Shown: positions 20,828 through 21,238 of the stretch, piece after piece
Layout: each line of letters opens with the position of its first letter
Position numbering within the stretch: position 1 is the first letter of the stretch
Origin: JACPDD01 sp040900105
Lineage (GTDB): Bacteria; Patescibacteriota; Microgenomatia; Levybacterales; UBA12049
Direction: 5' to 3'
DNA: 21,238 nucleotides
Assembly (NCBI GenBank): GCA_040900105.1
Contig: JBBDZP010000040.1
Span: forward strand, 1 to 21,238
Position numbers and translations under genes: made by a program
The notes under the pieces: generated by a model
Databases searched by the model: none
The model's input: only the letters and a program-made list of their open reading frames with translations
Told to the model about the DNA's origin: nothing

Positions 20828-21222
20828 AGTTTCGCTATAAAAGCTATGGACCAGGACTCCTTCGCCCCGTAATCCCCATTGAAATAATTTCTGGAGATAA
20901 CTCTGTCTTTTATGAAGTTCTTGTGGACTCCGGAGCAGACTCAAATATTTTCTCATCGGAAATATCTAATATCTTAGGGATAAACCTAGCTAAGGGCGAT
21001 AAAGGAGAAGTTGCGGGAATAACCGGAGAGAGTAAGCCTTTTTATTTTCATTATTTAGATATAAAAGTGGGTGGCAATCTAGTCAGAAATGTTAAAATTG
21101 GATTTCTCAAAGATATCGGCAAATATGCTTATGGAGTTGTCGGACAAAAGGGGTTTTTTGATATTTTTGTAGTCAAATTCGATCTGCTCAAAAAAGAAAT
21201 AGAGTTAAAACCAAGACAATAA
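20824..21222 (+). CDS. Retropepsin-like aspartic protease
   Basis: 132 aa, about the size of one retropepsin unit. The catalytic motif is VLVDSGADSNIF (32-43, Asp35 in D-S-G-A). The hydrophobic-Gly motif that supports the active site is GVVGQKGFFD (104-113). GEVAGITGE (61-69) could form the flap. With one Asp per chain it must dimerise to be active. No signal peptide or membrane helix, so probably cytosolic; the substrate is unknown. The gene overlaps the DUF5678-like gene by 4 bases. It is complete within the window. Confidence 0.8.
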   Translation: MKFRYKSYGPGLLRPVIPIEIISGDNSVFYEVLVDSGADSNIFSSEISNILGINLAKGDKGEVAGITGESKPFYFHYLDIKVGGNLVRNVKIGFLKDIGKYAYGVVGQKGFFDIFVVKFDLLKKEIELKPRQ

Positions 21223-21238
21223 AAAATACAACTCCACC

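Overview
The window looks like a compact, moderately AT-rich bacterial genome of the Candidate Phyla Radiation (Patescibacteria). Microgenomates is my best guess; that is inference from gene content, not from a marker gene. The clues are a transketolase split into two genes, lone LytR_C-domain proteins, a SpoIID-like protein with a long coiled coil, a CvpA-CAP fusion, and many genes resembling families seen mainly in these genomes. TGA is used as a normal stop (18300-18302, 20825-20827), which argues against lineages that read UGA as glycine. There are no RNA genes, no CRISPR array and no insertion sequence. No gap between genes exceeds about 225 bases.

Layout. 21-3976 (+): the two transketolase halves, a D-lactate/glycolate-dehydrogenase-like FAD oxidase and a small membrane protein. 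3930-6062 (-): a CvpA-CAP membrane protein followed by phosphoglycerate kinase. 6128-10542 (+): two tandem bifunctional class A penicillin-binding proteins. 10526-13262 (-): a LytR_C membrane protein, a PfkB sugar kinase, RpiB and Rpe, read from a consensus-like promoter. 13332-15714 (-): a 682-residue proline-rich protein with LysM-like repeats and a small helical protein. 15796-19926 (+): SpoIID-like protein, PH-domain membrane protein, small membrane protein and a PP2C-like/LytR_C membrane protein. 19928-20545 (-): unknown. 20627-21222 (+): a DUF5678-like small protein overlapping a retropepsin-like protease.

Two themes link the genes. The first is central sugar metabolism: kinase, RpiB, Rpe and transketolase together form much of the non-oxidative pentose phosphate route, and Pgk belongs to lower glycolysis. 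The second is the cell envelope: two peptidoglycan polymerases, a SpoIID-type glycan-strand cleaving domain, two LytR_C proteins, a LysM-like protein and a CAP protein.

The most unusual signals are in the DNA. Three same-strand gene ends sit in short arrays with a strict 7-base period, in which most units carry a stop codon, so stops fall in successive reading frames. Almost no gene has a Shine-Dalgarno sequence. Instead several have a TATAAT-like box 6-9 bases before the start codon, which predicts leaderless mRNAs. The rpiB gene has no ATG, GTG or TTG start and appears to begin at ATA, overlapping the kinase stop. GC-rich palindromes and an in-frame insertion in rpe look like dispersed repeat elements.
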